NCBI GenBank assembly: GCA_036557705.1
Contig: DATBHB010000193.1
Span: forward strand, 1 to 64,000
Reading direction: 5' to 3'
Origin: VAZQ01 sp036557705
GTDB lineage: Bacteria; Pseudomonadota; Alphaproteobacteria; Rhizobiales; Xanthobacteraceae
Length of the DNA: 64,000 nt
Position 1 is the stretch's first letter; each line of letters starts with the position of its first letter. A program made the position numbers and the translations under genes. The notes under the pieces were generated by a model. That model worked only from the letters and a program-made list of their open reading frames with translations. It searched no databases and was not told where the DNA came from. Positions 1-7,993 of the stretch are shown here, one piece after another.

Positions 1-323
1 TCCATGCTGTAGAGGACCACAATACCCGAATTGGCCGGCTTCGGATTCTCGTAGAGGCGGCGCTCGACCGTCTTGCTCGGCGGCTTGATGATATGAGAGC
101 CGGCGCGAACAACCGCTACGCCGAAGCTTGGGACGGCGCCAATGTGTACATTCGCGAAATATTTTCGTTCGGCGTCCTTATGTTGTGCAACGTAACGCAT
201 CCGCGGCCTGCTTACCGCCGATCCGCCCGCCCAATCGCGGAAGCCGACGCGCATGGCCTCGATACAATCCCGCATAGGCAACAGACGCTTTACGTCTTCA
301 TCCGTAATCACGATTACCGGCAA
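1..323 (-). CDS. Ornithine cyclodeaminase / mu-crystallin family protein, N-terminal part (runs off window)
   Basis: Reading leftward from a TTG at 323, an open frame runs to the window edge without a stop (107 codons). It begins with an ITDEDVKRLLPM stretch followed by CIEAMRVGFRDWA and a SRPRMRY segment, the usual start of ornithine cyclodeaminase / mu-crystallin proteins, which are NAD(P)-dependent imine reductases or amino-acid cyclodeaminases. The TTG start is chosen because an AGGAGG Shine-Dalgarno lies a few bases upstream and the homology begins there. It sits 36 bp downstream of the GMC oxidoreductase gene on the same strand, so the two are probably cotranscribed. The Rossmann half is outside the window, so the substrate cannot be judged. 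Confidence 0.75.
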   Translation of the reverse strand, partial: MPVIVITDEDVKRLLPMRDCIEAMRVGFRDWAGGSAVSRPRMRYVAQHKDAERKYFANVHIGAVPSFGVAVVRAGSHIIKPPSKTVERRLYENPKPANSGIVVLYSM

Positions 324-359
324 TCGCGCCTCCTCTCATGATCCTGTGGTTCAGGCGCC

Positions 360-2015
360 TCATGCATCGAGCGCTGGTGGCAGCGGCGGGCATCCGCGGA
401 TGAGGTCGGAGGCTTTCTCCGCCATCATCAGCACGCAGGCGTTGATATGGGCCGAGACGAGGTCCGGCATCGCCGAGGCATCGACGACGCGCAAGCCCTC
501 GACACCGCGCACGCGCAGGTCGGGATCGAGCACCGTCTCGGGCGTCGAGCCTATCGGGCAGGTGCCGCAGGGATGATGTGCCGTGATGACGGTGTTGCGC
601 AGCCACGTCTCGATATCCGCATCACTCTGCACCTGCTTGCCGGGCTTGAGCTCGGTGCCGCGATAGGCATCGAGCGCCTTGTCGTGGACCAGCCGGCGCG
701 CGAGCCTGAAGCCTTTGACCAGTGTCGGCAGGTCGTTCGGCGCGGAGAAGAAATTGTAGCGGATGCGCGGCGGATCACGTGGGTCGGGCGAGTGCAGCAG
801 GACTTCGCCGCGGCTGTCGGGGTGCAGCAACGTCGGGCGGATGCCGAAGCCGTCCTGGAAGGCCGGATAGATGAGCGGGAACCACAGGTGCGGATGATGC
901 GAGGTGCCGCGGAACATGAACTCGATGTCCGGCACTGCGAATTGCGGCTCGCTCTTGATGAAGGCGTGCAAGCCGCCCGGCACCACGGTGGCCGGGCCGA
1001 CGCCGAAGAAATACGCGCGGATCATGCTCACCGCCATGCGGTCGAACCGCATTTCGCGATGGAATGCGCCCGGCGAAAGCCGCGCATACGTCATGTAGGC
1101 GCCGAGATGGTCCTGAAGATTGCGGCCGACCGGCAGATCGACCACGCACGTGATCCCCATCTCACGAAGGTGCGCGGCCGGCCCGATGCCTGAGAGCATC
1201 AGCAGTTGCGGCGTGTTGAAGGTCCCGCTCGAGACGATCACTTCGCGGCCGGCCTCGGCTTGTTTCAAATCGCCGGTCGTCGCCAGATACTCGATTCCGG
1301 TCGCGTGCGTGCCGCGCATCAGCACGCGCCTGGCATGGGCGCCGGTTTCGATCGTGAGATTTCGCCGTTTTCGGGCCGGCCGCAGATAGGCGCGTGAGGA
1401 AGAAGAACGCCGCCCCTCGCGGATCGTGTACTGGCCGCGCCCGAAGCCTTCCTGCTGCCTGCCGTTGTAATCGGCATTCGCCGGGATTCCGATTGCTTTG
1501 CCGGCCTCGACCCAGGCCTCGAACAGTTTGTCGGGGGTCTTGGCAAACTCTGTCCCGAGCGGACCCGAGCCGCCGCGCCAGATATTCTCGCCGTCCTGCC
1601 AAGTTTCGCCGCGCCTGAAATAGGGAAGCACGTCCGCATAGGACCAGCCGCGAGCGCCCTTCTGCGCCCAGCGGTCGTAATCGCTGCGGTTGCCGCGCGT
1701 ATAGGCCATGACATTGATCGAGGACGAGCCGCCCAGAACCTTGCCGCGCATCGCCTCGATGCGGCGGCCGTTGAGATTTGGCTCGGTCTCGGTCTCGTAA
1801 CCCCAGTCAAACATCCGCGAATCGTGCATGCGGCCCATGCCGAGCGGAATGCTGATATAGGGGTGCCGATCGGGCGGGCCTGCTTCGAGCAGGAGCACGC
1901 TGGCCGAGCCGTCCTCGCTCAGCCGGTTCGCCAGCACGCAGCCGGCCGATCCCGCCCCGACGATGATGTAGTCGTAAGCTCTTGCAGCCATTCCGGCCTC
2001 GATCGCCATGCTCAT
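360..2015 (-). CDS. GMC family oxidoreductase (choline dehydrogenase-like)
   Basis: A 551-residue FAD-dependent alcohol/choline dehydrogenase-type enzyme. Residues about 14-45 carry the ADP-binding motif (YDYIIVGAGSAGCVLANRLSE) and an acidic residue in LLLEAG. The GMC signature lies near residue 90 (MRGKVLGGSSSINVM), and the second GMC signature is SSGTFNTPQLLMLSGIGP. The C-terminal active-site region has a HHPCGTCPIG histidine segment and SAHINACVLMMAEKAS. No signal peptide is evident, so it is probably cytoplasmic or membrane-peripheral. The length is normal for the family. An alternative start is the methionine at residue 9, closer to the FAD motif. The substrate is unknown; the downstream ornithine cyclodeaminase-like gene suggests amino-alcohol or amino-acid metabolism, but this is inference. 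Confidence 0.9.
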   Translation of the reverse strand: MSMAIEAGMAARAYDYIIVGAGSAGCVLANRLSEDGSASVLLLEAGPPDRHPYISIPLGMGRMHDSRMFDWGYETETEPNLNGRRIEAMRGKVLGGSSSINVMAYTRGNRSDYDRWAQKGARGWSYADVLPYFRRGETWQDGENIWRGGSGPLGTEFAKTPDKLFEAWVEAGKAIGIPANADYNGRQQEGFGRGQYTIREGRRSSSSRAYLRPARKRRNLTIETGAHARRVLMRGTHATGIEYLATTGDLKQAEAGREVIVSSGTFNTPQLLMLSGIGPAAHLREMGITCVVDLPVGRNLQDHLGAYMTYARLSPGAFHREMRFDRMAVSMIRAYFFGVGPATVVPGGLHAFIKSEPQFAVPDIEFMFRGTSHHPHLWFPLIYPAFQDGFGIRPTLLHPDSRGEVLLHSPDPRDPPRIRYNFFSAPNDLPTLVKGFRLARRLVHDKALDAYRGTELKPGKQVQSDADIETWLRNTVITAHHPCGTCPIGSTPETVLDPDLRVRGVEGLRVVDASAMPDLVSAHINACVLMMAEKASDLIRGCPPLPPALDA

Positions 2016-2405
2016 GGGACATGACGACCATGGCGGTCCAGGTGCGTCAAGCGCTCAAGCGCTCAAGCGCGGCGCAGCGGCGCCGTAGAAAGTTGAGCCT
2101 GACGCAGGAGCGACTTCTGGCTTCTTTGTAGGGAGTTCGCGAAGAATCTGCGCGCCCCAAAACGCCTCGCACAGGGGCGACCCGTTCTCGGGGTCGCATC
2201 GACCGGCCGCGCCAAACCGGGCTGAGTACGGCGACGTCGGCGAGTAAGGACGTTCAGGAGTCAGCTCTCGGAGCAAGGGCGGACGAGAAATGCTCGATCG
2301 GAGTATTTCTCTCGATGACCCAGCCGGAACTCCGCGAATGTCCAGAGGACCCTTTTTCGCGAGGCTGCGCGCAAGTTGGGGGGACTTGTAGGGGCGGGTT
2401 TCAAA
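2016..2405. other. Gene-free stretch upstream of the GMC gene
   Basis: No convincing coding sequence. Open frames here have no family features and run through the repeat at 2391. Short tandem copies of a GCGCTCAA unit occur around 2050-2070. The region borders the decaying RAYT locus and is probably a repeat-rich remnant. Confidence 0.5.
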
Positions 2406-2412
2406 CCCGCCC
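2391..2412. repeat. REP-like palindrome, copy 1 (GGGCGGGTTTNAAACCCGCCC family)
   Basis: Near-perfect palindrome with a GGGCGGGTTT arm and matching AAACCCGCCC arm, preceded by GTAG. It lies at the 3' end of the RAYT remnant. Similar copies are at 2738-2762 and 62734-62756. Confidence 0.8.
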
Positions 2413-2693
2413 TGCTTGGGCAGCCTCGGCTCGCGAGATATTTTCTGGGTCATCTTCCCACCGCGCAGGATTATTCGCGATGTAAGCGCGAATGGGATCT
2501 AATGCTTTCTCGTCGCGAATGATGCGCTCGCAATAGCCACGCTGCCACAGAACGCCACGCTTGCCAGGCACGCTCATTGACGCGACCTGCGGAAACGTCC
2601 TGAAGCCGCGCGCGATTTCGGTCATGGCGTGGCGTCGTTCGGGTTGATTGGCCAGGATAATTATTCCGTGCACGGCATGATAACGAAGGCTGT
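2406..2693 (-). pseudogene. Remnant of a REP-associated tyrosine transposase (RAYT / IS200-like Y1 transposase), C-terminal part
   Basis: The frame contains AVHGIIILANQP, matching the region just after the catalytic HxH of RAYT/Y1 transposases (usual form PNHVHGIIVL). It continues with EIARGFRTFPQ, a VLWQRGYCERIIRDEKAL segment and IRAYIANNPARWEDDPEN, the standard C-terminal block of these proteins. The first half, including the upstream histidine motif region, is missing: instead of MPNHVHG the sequence reads RYHAVHG, and a REP-like palindrome begins only about 40 bp upstream. RAYTs process single-stranded REP hairpins, so a truncated copy between REP palindromes fits a decayed REP/RAYT locus. 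It is unlikely to be catalytically active. Confidence 0.75.
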
Positions 2694-2696
2694 AAC

Positions 2697-2762
2697 GGGG
2701 CGCGTTTCAAACCTCACGGTTCGTGTTTGTCGCGCCAGGGCGGGTTTGAAACCCGCCCCTAC
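2697..2762. repeat. REP-like palindromes, copy 2 and a degenerate partner
   Basis: A clear palindrome GGGCGGGTTTGAAACCCGCC at 2738 followed by CCTAC, plus a degenerate half-copy (GGGGCGCGTTTCAAACC) at 2697-2713. Relative to copy 1 at 2391 this flanks the RAYT remnant on the other side, with GTAG/CTAC tails facing outward in opposite orientation. Confidence 0.75.
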
Positions 2763-2901
2763 ATACATCTCGATCCGTGCGCAACATGACAAGCGTGTTT
2801 GCAGCCATGGTTTCGAACCGCAGGTGCTGATGTCCGTTCCTGGCACTACCCGGACCCTGGCCGGGTGAAGCCGTCGTCCAGCCGCGTCCGGAGATAGCTG
2901 C

Positions 2902-3087
2902 TCATTCGCCCTTGATGTTTGCGGCTTTGATAATCGGCCACCATTTCTCGATTTCGGCCTTCTGAAGAGCGTGCAGTGCCTCGGGAGTCAGTTGATCTGG
3001 TGAAGGAAGGTCCTGACCAAGGTCGTTGAGCCGGTGCCGCACATTCGGATCGGCGAGCGCATCGACAGCGGCGGTATTGAGTTTCGT
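2902..3087 (-). pseudogene. C-terminal remnant of a Bug/TctC-type solute receptor
   Basis: The frame ends with KLNTAAVDALADPNVRHRL, LGQDLPSPDQLTPEALHAL and EIEKWWPIIKAANIKGE. This is the typical C-terminal sixty residues of Bug (tripartite tricarboxylate transporter receptor, TctC) proteins. The preceding residues (MQPACALSVKKQ) show no family similarity and the other roughly 260 residues of a receptor are absent. I call it a truncated leftover, probably from a recombination event in this repeat-rich stretch. Five full-length members of the family occur elsewhere in the window. Confidence 0.75.
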
Positions 3088-3147
3088 GCGGACATTCTGT
3101 TTTTTGACACTCAAAGCGCATGCCGGCTGCAATCCGACCGATCCATG

Positions 3148-3509
3148 TCATTCCGGGTCGGGGTCGATTTCGCCACTGATGATCTTCATCACATGGGAAG
3201 CCGCCTCGAATTCTGATGGCGTCAGCCGACAGGTAACATGGATCGTATTGTCTTTGGGACGTTCCAACCGAACGATTAGCTTCTCGGGTGTGAACTCGAC
3301 GCGGCGCACAGAAAAATGGCCACGATATCTTTCGTCATGACTTTCAATGTAGCAGGTACGATCATATGGAATTTCGAAATCGCGCTGGATCAGAAGGTAA
3401 GGTTATTATCGTTCAGGTCGTCCGTATCCTCTTCCGCTTGGAAGCTGGCTTGGTAATAGTCACCGTCGATCGAGCTGTCGGTAGAGACGTACTTCGCGTG
3501 AAATTGCAT
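3148..3509 (-). pseudogene. Small acidic hypothetical protein gene with one frameshift
   Basis: An ATG at 3509 opens a frame reading MQFHAKYVSTDSSIDGDYYQ, then acidic residues to DDLNDNN, where it runs into a stop. Shifting frame near 3390-3400 restores a long sensible frame: YLLIQRDFEIPYDRTCYIES, a GHFSVRRVEFTPEKLIVRL segment, then CRLTPSEFEAASHVMKIISG and a TGA at 3148. Joined, this gives about 120 residues with alternating beta-like segments. I do not recognise the family with certainty; the layout recalls small immunity-type or stand-alone proteins common in rhizobia. The frameshift may be real decay, since neighbouring remnants are also broken, or a sequencing error. No strong ribosome-binding site is visible. 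Confidence 0.6.
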
Positions 3510-3651
3510 GACGTGTGTTCCGAAATGAGCTCACGCTTTTCGGCGGCGCAGCGGCGACATGGCCGCGCCCGGAGGGACGACGCGACCCGTCGCCCTGTCG
3601 CCGCGCCGCATATAACATGCGATTCCGGAACAACGTCGGAAGGAGAAACCC

Positions 3652-4191
3652 ATGACCACCAAGCGCAAGAAGTCGTCCAACGCCACCGCGCTGTCGCGGC
3701 GCGCGCTGGTGCGCAGCGCTGTCACGGCTGTGGCGGCCGCGGGGGTGACAGCGCCGGCCTCGGCGCAGAACGCGGCTGGAGGCAAGCCTGGCTCCAACAC
3801 GCGTTTCATTCAACCCGGCGGCACTTATCAGACACCGACCTACACGCATGTGGTGGAAGTCACCGGACCGGGACGGCTGATCTACACCTCGGGCGAGCAG
3901 GGCAGGGACAAGGACGGCAAGCTTGCCCCCGATATCCGCGGGCAGTCGGTCCAGGTGCTGGAGAACATCAAGAACGCTCTGGCGGCGGTTGGCGCGACGT
4001 TCGACCATGTGATCAAATTCAACGTCTACATGCTCGATCTGGAGAAATCTCTGCCGGTCTTTTCCGGGATCAAGGCGCAATACGTCAACAGGAGCGCGCC
4101 ACCGGCCAGCACCACCGTGCAGGTATCGAAGCTGACCCGCGGCGCCCTGATCGAGGTCGAGGTGATAGCGTCGCTCCCGCCGGTCGCCTGA
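3652..4191 (+). CDS. Exported RidA (YjgF/UK114) family protein with Tat signal
   Basis: A 179-residue protein. Residues 1-40 form a twin-arginine type signal (LSRRALVRSAVTAVAAAG...ASAQ), followed by a RidA domain: FIQPGG, HVVEVTGPGRLIYTSGEQGRD, QVLENIKNALAAVGATFDHVIKFNVYM and a C-terminal GALIEVEVIAS. RidA proteins deaminate reactive enamine/imine intermediates. Most are cytoplasmic, so the Tat leader points to a periplasmic member acting on unknown substrates. The canonical RidA arginine that contacts the substrate carboxylate (in an RPPARTT-type motif) is replaced here by SAPPASTTVQV, so the substrate range is probably altered. A GGAAGGAG ribosome site precedes the ATG. It is flanked by opposite-strand genes, so probably monocistronic. 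Confidence 0.85.
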   Translation: MTTKRKKSSNATALSRRALVRSAVTAVAAAGVTAPASAQNAAGGKPGSNTRFIQPGGTYQTPTYTHVVEVTGPGRLIYTSGEQGRDKDGKLAPDIRGQSVQVLENIKNALAAVGATFDHVIKFNVYMLDLEKSLPVFSGIKAQYVNRSAPPASTTVQVSKLTRGALIEVEVIASLPPVA

Positions 4192-4266
4192 ACCGGACCG
4201 CGGCGGCGGCCTTCAGCGCGATGCCGCGGCCATGTGAAGCGCGACGGAGCTGATCCACCACGGTTT

Positions 4267-5283
4267 TCAGCAGCCGGAGGCGCACTTGCCTTTGCCGTCG
4301 AATTCCATGGTGCGCTCGCTGATCGCGAGGTAGGCCGGCGGCTTGACCTGCTTCATGAGCGCCGCCGTGTGGGTGTTTGCCCTGAGCTTGCCGCCTTCCG
4401 TCGCGGCCTCGTTCACGTGCGTGAAGATCACCGAGGCCGGCTTGAGCAGGTCATTGATGGCGTACGCGCCGGATTCGAAGATGCCCGTGTTCGGCCCGAG
4501 ATTGATCACGGCCAGGCTCGCCTTGTGGAAATCGCTGATGACTGTCTTCATGTCACCGAAGACGGCCGTGTCGCTCGACAGGTAGGCGACGAGCCCGTTG
4601 GTGAACTTCACCACGAAGCCGACCGGTGGGCCGTAATTGAGCTGGGCGCCGTCGGCTTTCAGCAGGTCCTGCTGGGTCTTCGTGAGCAGCGAGGGCGCCA
4701 CGTCGTTGACGTGCGAGGCATAAACGATCGTGAATTCCACGCCTTGCTCCGCGCCTTCGGCCCGGGCGCTGAACACGCCGCCCATGTCTATTCGCGAGCT
4801 GCACGCCGCCGGAACCGGAACGTTGACCGCCAGCGTGGGGCAGAAGCCCATCGGCTTGCTGCCGCTGCCGCGAATCGTGTCCACCTTGTTGTGAACGAAA
4901 TTGGCCATCGCGCGGGTCGTCACCAGGACGGCGTTCTTCGCCGCGACGACTTCGGCGGTGGTTGAGTTTGGGGCCGGCACCCGCGCCGAGTTCGCGCAGG
5001 TGCCTTCGCCCGGCGCCCTCAACTTGAGGTTGCCGACGTGGTCGCCGTGCATGTGGGAAAGCAGCACCAGGTGAATGGTGCCTAGCCGCGGATCGTTGCC
5101 GCCAGTCACGGTGGGGCCCGCGTCGTAGAGGAAGCGGACGCCGGTCGGGTCTTCGAAAATGATCGCGCGGTCGTTCGCGCACAGCTCGCCCGGGTGTGAG
5201 CCGATTGGCGTGATCTTGACGTTCTGTGCGAGCGCCGGGAATGCAGCGAGCAAAAGGGCGAATGCTCCGCAGGCGATCTTCAT
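4267..5283 (-). CDS. Periplasmic metallo-beta-lactamase fold hydrolase
   Basis: A 338-residue protein starting at MKIACGAFALLLAAFPALAQ, a clear Sec signal peptide. This ATG is chosen over one eight codons upstream because AGGAGG lies just before it. The MBL metal motif appears as LLSHMHGDHVGN near residue 75-85, with later metal-site candidates at YASHVND, YLSSDTAVFGD and FTHVNEAA. Such proteins use one or two zinc ions for hydrolysis. The substrate is not deducible; the architecture is like UlaG/arylsulfatase-type periplasmic MBL proteins rather than true beta-lactamases. It contains several cysteines (ELCAND, GTCANS, MGFCPT, AACSSR, KCASGC) that could form disulfides in the periplasm. Confidence 0.85.
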   Translation of the reverse strand: MKIACGAFALLLAAFPALAQNVKITPIGSHPGELCANDRAIIFEDPTGVRFLYDAGPTVTGGNDPRLGTIHLVLLSHMHGDHVGNLKLRAPGEGTCANSARVPAPNSTTAEVVAAKNAVLVTTRAMANFVHNKVDTIRGSGSKPMGFCPTLAVNVPVPAACSSRIDMGGVFSARAEGAEQGVEFTIVYASHVNDVAPSLLTKTQQDLLKADGAQLNYGPPVGFVVKFTNGLVAYLSSDTAVFGDMKTVISDFHKASLAVINLGPNTGIFESGAYAINDLLKPASVIFTHVNEAATEGGKLRANTHTAALMKQVKPPAYLAISERTMEFDGKGKCASGC

Positions 5284-5417
5284 GTCGTTCCTCCTGAAAC
5301 GTTTCATTCTTGGTTAGCCGTCGTCGCGCGACGTCGCATGCGTCGGGTGAGCGCTTATTCGGGGCCGATGATATCAGCTGGAGACGGAGAATAAAGGTTG
5401 CCCGGGCTGCTTTGGTC

Positions 5418-6419
5418 TCACACGTTCCATCGATGCATCTGACCCGCTGGATAGCGGGTCCCGGCGGCAGCACCAGGCGGCGCGAGTAGATCAATTTCCG
5501 CCAGATCGCCCGCCGTAAGCTCGATGTCCGCCGCGCCCACATTCTCTTCGAGGTGCCGGCGCGATTTGGCGCCGGCAATGGGAACCACGAAGACCCCGGC
5601 GCGGGTCCCCTGGGCGATCGGCCATGCGATAGCCAGCTGCGCGAGGGTGGCGTTCTTCCTGCGGGCGATGCCGTCGAGTGCCGCACGCAAAACGAGATTT
5701 TTCTCAACGTTCCCGCTCTGAAAGCGCGGCAGTCGCGCGCGGATGTCATCGCCGACAAGTTGGTCGAGCTTCGGAACCTGGGCGCTGAGCATGCCGCGCC
5801 CGAGCACGCCATATGCCATCAAGGCCATGCCCAGTCCCTTGCAGGCGCCGATCTGGCCCTGCTCTTCGGCATCGCGCGACAGCAACGAATACTCCATCTG
5901 CAGCGAGGCAAGCGGGTGCACGGCACTGCCGCGCCGCAGCGATTCGGCCGAGCACTCCGAGAGCGCGATGAACCGTGTTTTCCCCTCCTTCACCAGCTCG
6001 GCCATGCCGGCGATGCTGTCCTCGACGGGTACATTGGGGTCGACACGCGACATGCAGAAGACATCGAGGCACTCGATTCCGAGGTTCTTCAGACTCTCCT
6101 CGCAGGTTTGACGCAGATAGCGCGGATCGCCGCCGCCACGGATGGCCGCGGGGCCGCCGCTGCGCGGGCTGCCGCTCTTGGAATGAATGACGACATCATG
6201 CCTGCGGCCACGGATCGCTTCGCCGATAAGACGGTGATTGTGGCCGTGGCCGTAGCTCGCCGACGTGTCCAGAAGATTGATCCCGAGATCAAGGGCGCGC
6301 CGGATCGTCGCGATCGACTCGCTGTCGTCGGCCGGTCCATAGACGCCGGACATGCCGTAGCAGCCGAGACCGATGACCGATACCTCAAGATCGGTGTTGC
6401 CGAATTTTCGCCGTTGCAC
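5418..6419 (-). CDS. Aldo/keto reductase family protein lacking the usual catalytic histidine
   Basis: A 333-residue TIM-barrel aldo/keto reductase. A GTG start at 6419 is preferred: an AGGAGG site sits seven bases upstream and the family N-terminus (QRRKFGNTDLEVSVIGLG) begins immediately. An ATG at 6452 would add eleven residues. The Asp and Tyr of the tetrad are in LLDTSASYG and the Lys in VIHSKSG. The fourth position reads VFCMSRVDPNVPVEDSI where relatives have a histidine (YYQHRVDP), so His is Ser here. NADPH-binding residues near the C-terminus (VVPIAGAKSRRHLEENVGA) are present. Loss of His suggests weak reductase activity or a different reaction. The gene lies upstream of, and on the same strand as, the MBL gene. 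Confidence 0.85.
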   Translation of the reverse strand: MQRRKFGNTDLEVSVIGLGCYGMSGVYGPADDSESIATIRRALDLGINLLDTSASYGHGHNHRLIGEAIRGRRHDVVIHSKSGSPRSGGPAAIRGGGDPRYLRQTCEESLKNLGIECLDVFCMSRVDPNVPVEDSIAGMAELVKEGKTRFIALSECSAESLRRGSAVHPLASLQMEYSLLSRDAEEQGQIGACKGLGMALMAYGVLGRGMLSAQVPKLDQLVGDDIRARLPRFQSGNVEKNLVLRAALDGIARRKNATLAQLAIAWPIAQGTRAGVFVVPIAGAKSRRHLEENVGAADIELTAGDLAEIDLLAPPGAAAGTRYPAGQMHRWNV

Positions 6420-6555
6420 CGAAGATTCCTCCTGCATTGCAGGAGTTTCCAAGCATTAGGCGATCCTGCCAAACAAGGCCAAGGAGCGCAATGACGGGCT
6501 TTTCGAACGCGGGCGTGCCAACATCGGCTGTCTTGGGCTCACGGAGGGACCTTGA

Positions 6556-6906
6556 ATGGAAATCCAGCAAGAGCGGGTCGGCGACACCTATGTGGTGACA
6601 GCCACAGGTCGCCTCGATGGCATCTACAGCACCGCTTTCGCCAATCAAGTCGGCGAGCTGCTTACCGAGCCAAATCCCAAAGTCCTGATCGACTTCACCG
6701 ATATCGATTACGTCAGCAGCGCGGGACTGCGGGCGCTCCTGCTGCTGGTGAAGAAAGCCAAGGCATCCGGCAGTGTCTTCGCGCTATGCGGGGTCAATGA
6801 GCAGGTGCGTGAAGTCCTCGACATCAGCGGCTTTACGGGGATGTTCAGCATTCACTCCGCCCGCGCCGAGGGCCTTGCGGCCCTAAACCTACGGCGTAAC
6901 CCATGA
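6556..6906 (+). CDS. STAS-domain anti-sigma factor antagonist
   Basis: A 116-residue single STAS domain: MEIQQERVGDTYVVTATGRLD at the N-terminus, LIDFTDIDYVSSAGLRALLLL carrying the conserved phosphorylatable serine of SpoIIAA-like antagonists, then FALCGVNEQVREVLDISG. Such proteins bind anti-sigma kinases or act in partner-switching modules, releasing a sigma factor when dephosphorylated. No kinase (RsbW/SpoIIAB) or phosphatase gene is adjacent, so its partner must lie elsewhere. The ATG follows a GGAGGG site. It is divergent from the aldo/keto reductase gene. Confidence 0.88.
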   Translation: MEIQQERVGDTYVVTATGRLDGIYSTAFANQVGELLTEPNPKVLIDFTDIDYVSSAGLRALLLLVKKAKASGSVFALCGVNEQVREVLDISGFTGMFSIHSARAEGLAALNLRRNP

Positions 6907-7008
6907 CGGGAGCTTTCCCGCAAGGCTGTTCGGTCAGCTGACCTTGGCCGGCCGTCTCTCGCCTTCTCTGGCGAACCACCGCTTGCGTTACATAAGGACG
7001 TCAGTGCG

Positions 7009-7980
7009 TCAGGCGCTCGCAGCGCGCCGGGGTGCGGCTTGATCACTCGGCGCGTACTTGGCGCAGAGATCCTGCCAGCGTTCGACGCGTTTGCGCTGCG
7101 CTTCGATCACCTCAGCCGGAATTTCGAGAAACGGAGGTCGCAGCGGCCCCGGCTCCACATAACCGGCCATGCCGATCGCGATCTTGGCCGCAGTTTCGCG
7201 CCAGGAGAGCGACGGCGCCCGGCTTGTCGGCGGCGCAATGTCGAGGATGATATCCTTGGCGGCCTTGATGTCGCCGCGCGCCACGGCATCGCGCAATGCG
7301 AAGAGCGGCCATGGCCCCATCCAGGCGTCGATCGACCAGAACCCGACCGCGCCAAGCTCCGCATAGGGCACGTATTGCGCCTGGTGGACCATCACGCCGA
7401 TCTTGCCGCGAATGATCTTCATCAGCTTCATGAAAGTCGTCGTGTCGCGGTGGCTGTCTTTCATGCCGACGATCTGCGGAATCTTGACCAGATCCTCGAA
7501 TGCCTCGACGGGCAGCGTCACGTGATGCAGCGCCGGGTTGTGATAGATGAGGATGTTGAGCTTCGGAAACATCTCGGCGAGTTCGCGGAAGAAACGCACC
7601 GCGTTCTCGACCGTGGACGGGAAATAGTAAGGAACGCCGATAAGCGCGCCGTCAGCCGCGGTGTCCGCCACAATGCGCATCTTCTCAACGGTCTCGCGCG
7701 CATTGACCGAGGTCACGCCGATGAACAGCGGGACGCGCCGGCGCACCACGTCGGCGCTCTCGCGCGCAAGGGTCTCGAATTCCTTCGCCAGCAGCGCGTG
7801 ACACTCGCCGAAGCTTCCGGTCGTGGCGATCACGTCGGCGCCGTCGCGGATCATGCGGTCGAGGCCGCGGCGCAGACGCTCGACGCTGACCGTGTCGGTC
7901 GCGCGCAGGTTTGCCGCTTCATCCGTCGCGAAGGACGGCATCATCGCCATCATGCCGCCGATATCGCCCGCTCCGAGCAT
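7009..7980 (-). CDS. DHDPS-family aldolase (hydratase-aldolase type)
   Basis: A 323-residue class I aldolase of the dihydrodipicolinate synthase / N-acetylneuraminate lyase superfamily. Visible hallmarks: TTGSFGECHALLAKEF (the G-x-x-GE motif), IGVTSVNARETVEKM, LIYHNPALHHVTLP with the active-site Tyr, and VGMKDSHRDT with the Schiff-base Lys. The N-terminal block (DIGGMMAMMPSFAT...ATDTVSVERLRRGLDRMI) resembles trans-o-hydroxybenzylidenepyruvate hydratase-aldolases of aromatic degradation more than biosynthetic DapA. It is the last gene of an operon with an amidohydrolase (14 bp upstream) and a Rieske protein, which also favours a catabolic role. The true substrate is unknown. Confidence 0.85.
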   Translation of the reverse strand: MLGAGDIGGMMAMMPSFATDEAANLRATDTVSVERLRRGLDRMIRDGADVIATTGSFGECHALLAKEFETLARESADVVRRRVPLFIGVTSVNARETVEKMRIVADTAADGALIGVPYYFPSTVENAVRFFRELAEMFPKLNILIYHNPALHHVTLPVEAFEDLVKIPQIVGMKDSHRDTTTFMKLMKIIRGKIGVMVHQAQYVPYAELGAVGFWSIDAWMGPWPLFALRDAVARGDIKAAKDIILDIAPPTSRAPSLSWRETAAKIAIGMAGYVEPGPLRPPFLEIPAEVIEAQRKRVERWQDLCAKYAPSDQAAPRRAASA

Positions 7981-7993
7981 CGCTTGCCTCCGT

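Noticed and set aside
2055..2453. 132-codon leftward open frame overlapping the RAYT remnant
   Set aside because: It reads through the REP palindrome, has unusual composition and no family features; judged non-coding.
3026..3340. Rightward open frame opposite the frameshifted gene
   Set aside because: The opposite strand carries a coherent frameshifted protein; this frame has no start context and is a shadow.
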